A DNA stretch of 6,508 nt from Candidatus Methanophagales archaeon. GTDB lineage: Archaea; Halobacteriota; Syntropharchaeia; Alkanophagales; Methanospirareceae. Positions 5,987-6,508 of this stretch are shown here, one piece after another. The notes beneath the pieces are model-generated. The model ran no database searches and was not told where the DNA came from. It saw only the letters and a list, made by a program, of their open reading frames with translations. The DNA is taken from assembly GCA_003601795.1 (NCBI GenBank), contig PIXU01000020.1, positions 1 to 6,508 of the forward strand. Direction: 5' to 3'. The translations under genes and the position numbers were made by a program. The first letter of the stretch is position 1. Each line of letters starts with the position of its first letter.

Positions 5987-6100
5987 ACACTGATTTACAC
6001 GGATTTTTTTTTCTTTTGCCAGACTAGCTGGCAGGGCTATTTTTAACGGTGTTGCTCGTTTTATCTGTGTCAATCTGCGTTAATCTGTGTCTATAATTTA
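5982..6100 (+). repeat. Dispersed inverted-arm repeat, copy E2 with one extra hairpin
   Basis: The left arm starts TTAAGACACTGATTTACACG (5982-6001) and the right arm ends ATCTGCGTTAATCTGTGTCT (6073-6092). The first 20 bases from 5986 and the reverse complement of the right arm agree at 16 of 20. The backbone matches E1 read on the minus strand, including TTTAACGGTGTTG (6042-6054) and GCGTTAATCTGTGTC (6077-6091). Compared with E1 it has about 28 extra bases (within 6007-6041) holding a hairpin: TGCCAG (6017-6022) and CTGGCA (6028-6033), perfect 6-bp stem, 5-base loop. It lacks the E1 hairpins. A T9-C-T4 run (6004-6017) precedes the hairpin. There is no ORF; it fills the divergent gap between pfkB and the plus-strand ORFs. 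Confidence 0.8.
6063..6092 (+). repeat. Three tandem 10-base units at the right arm of E2
   Basis: ATCTGTGTCA, ATCTGCGTTA and ATCTGTGTCT follow each other with no spacer. The same unit appears twice in the E1 arm (AAATCTGCGT, AAATCTGTGT at 2013-2032) and twice, diverged, in E3. A 10-base period puts each copy on the same face of the helix, which would suit cooperative protein binding, though slippage alone can also make such arrays. Confidence 0.7.
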
Positions 6101-6111
6101 CTTCGATACTG

Positions 6112-6297
6112 ATGAATAAGAAGCTGGTAGAAAACGTGGAAAGAAGCAGGAAAGAGACGCAAGAGGGGGAATTATACGATTGGGCAGAATTTAAGAAGAT
6201 TGTGGATGGAAATGATATACGAAACCATTCTCGAATCGAATGGAATTATCGAACAAAGCGAGATACAGTACTTCCGAACACCCCTACTTACGAGTAA
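6112..6297 (+). CDS. Small ORF of unknown function, possible antitoxin-like or decayed gene
   Basis: A 61-residue frame from an ATG at 6112. The first half (KKLVENVERSRKETQEGELYDWAEFKKI) is a charged, probably helical stretch. It is loosely reminiscent of the C-terminal part of small type II antitoxins, where an acidic helix with an EGxxxxWEEFKK-like pattern occurs; this is an impression, not a family match. The second half (residues 37-61) looks unordered. There is no Shine-Dalgarno sequence, and a TATA-like CTATAATTTA (6091-6100) lies too close for a normal promoter. A second, 54-codon frame (6212-6376) overlaps its end but has no recognisable product. It may be a remnant of a longer gene interrupted by repeat E2 just upstream. 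Confidence 0.3.
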   Translation: MNKKLVENVERSRKETQEGELYDWAEFKKIVDGNDIRNHSRIEWNYRTKRDTVLPNTPTYE

Positions 6298-6335
6298 TAT
6301 AAAAATAATATCCTCTCCTAAAGAGGAGAGGAAAT
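6295..6335 (+). promoter_or_regulatory. Promoter-like AT stretch and SD-masking hairpin before the right-edge gene
   Basis: TAATATAAAAATAATA (6295-6310) is TATA-like. Directly after it TCCTCTCC (6311-6318) and GGAGAGGA (6325-6332) form a perfect 8-bp inverted repeat with a 6-base loop. The 3' arm is the Shine-Dalgarno of the next gene (ATG at 6336), so the 5' arm acts as an anti-SD. If the TATA box here were used, transcription would begin near 6325 and omit the 5' arm, so the hairpin would form only on transcripts starting further upstream. Confidence 0.6.
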
Positions 6336-6508
6336 ATGTATGCAACAATCTTTGGAGACATATGTTTTCCCGGTAACGATCTTTTTTTTTCGATGCCCCC
6401 TGTGATACTTAGTGCTGGGGACATAATAAAGATATCGGGATATACGAATGCGGAGTGTTATCAGAGGAATGCATTGATTGAGGCGGAAAACGAAATTGCG
6501 CGTTTAGA
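6336..6508 (+). CDS. N-terminal part of an unrecognised protein, cut by the right window edge
   Basis: The frame opens at an ATG (6336) and runs 57 codons without a stop to the window end. A strong purine-rich Shine-Dalgarno (GAGGAGAGG, 6323-6331) sits 4 bases before the ATG. The residues read MYATIFGDICFPGNDLFFSM, then PPVILSAGDIIKISGYTNAE, then an increasingly charged stretch CYQRNALIEAENEIARL that could begin a helix or coiled coil. No signal peptide is evident and I do not recognise the family. A run of nine T (6382-6390) lies in codons 16-19. A second ATG at 6393 follows it and is an alternative start, but without an SD. Confidence 0.55.
   Translation, partial: MYATIFGDICFPGNDLFFSMPPVILSAGDIIKISGYTNAECYQRNALIEAENEIARL

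Noticed and set aside
6212..6376. 54-codon frame overlapping the small ORF, as a separate gene
   Set aside because: No clear SD, no recognisable family, and it overlaps the start of the better-supported right-edge gene; kept only as a point to check.

Overview
The window looks archaeal, most likely a methanogen- or ANME-type euryarchaeon. The reasons are TATA-box promoters with leaderless or short-leader starts, a secreted Ig-like-domain protein with a C-terminal membrane anchor of the COG1361 kind common in Methanosarcinales and ANME archaea, a ProA with a C-terminal extension, and a decayed IS200-type Y1 transposase. The lineage is an inference from gene style only.

Layout. Positions 1-61 hold the possible start of a minus-strand gene leaving the left edge, preceded by a large nested palindrome (65-113). 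Positions 213-720 (minus) are a broken IS200/IS605-family transposase. Positions 974-1882 (plus) encode a SWIM zinc-finger protein of the COG4279 type. A convergent intergenic repeat (E1, 1905-2037) follows. Three minus-strand genes come next, read right to left: a PfkB-family kinase (4996-5949), gamma-glutamyl phosphate reductase proA (3498-4865) and a membrane-anchored COG1361-like surface protein (2099-3394). The gaps of 103 and 130 bases each contain their own promoter-like and ribosome-binding elements, so the three are probably transcribed separately. To the right lie a second repeat copy (E2, 5982-6100), a doubtful 61-residue ORF (6112-6297) and the well-supported start of an unrecognised gene leaving the right edge (6336-6508).

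The genes do not form an obvious pathway. ProA is the second enzyme of proline synthesis from glutamate, but its partner ProB is not here. The PfkB kinase has no visible sugar or nucleoside partner, the SWIM protein lacks the SNF2 helicase it often accompanies in bacteria, and the surface protein has no adjacent transporter.

The most interesting material is non-coding. (1) A dispersed repeat family (E1, E2, and partial copy E3 at 4926-4983) has 20-25 bp imperfect inverted arms built from a roughly 10-base unit resembling AATCTGTGTY. E1 and E2 align along a common backbone but carry different hairpin modules at different places. E1 and E3 share another stretch outside the arm that looks like a promoter. 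(2) Three genes (COG1361, proA and the right-edge gene) have a perfect 7-8 bp inverted repeat overlapping the Shine-Dalgarno sequence, and the left-edge start lies beside a fourth, longer one. This suggests shared translational or operator-type control. (3) A perfect 8-bp palindrome overlaps the likely TATA box of the surface-protein gene. No CRISPR array, tRNA or rRNA was seen.
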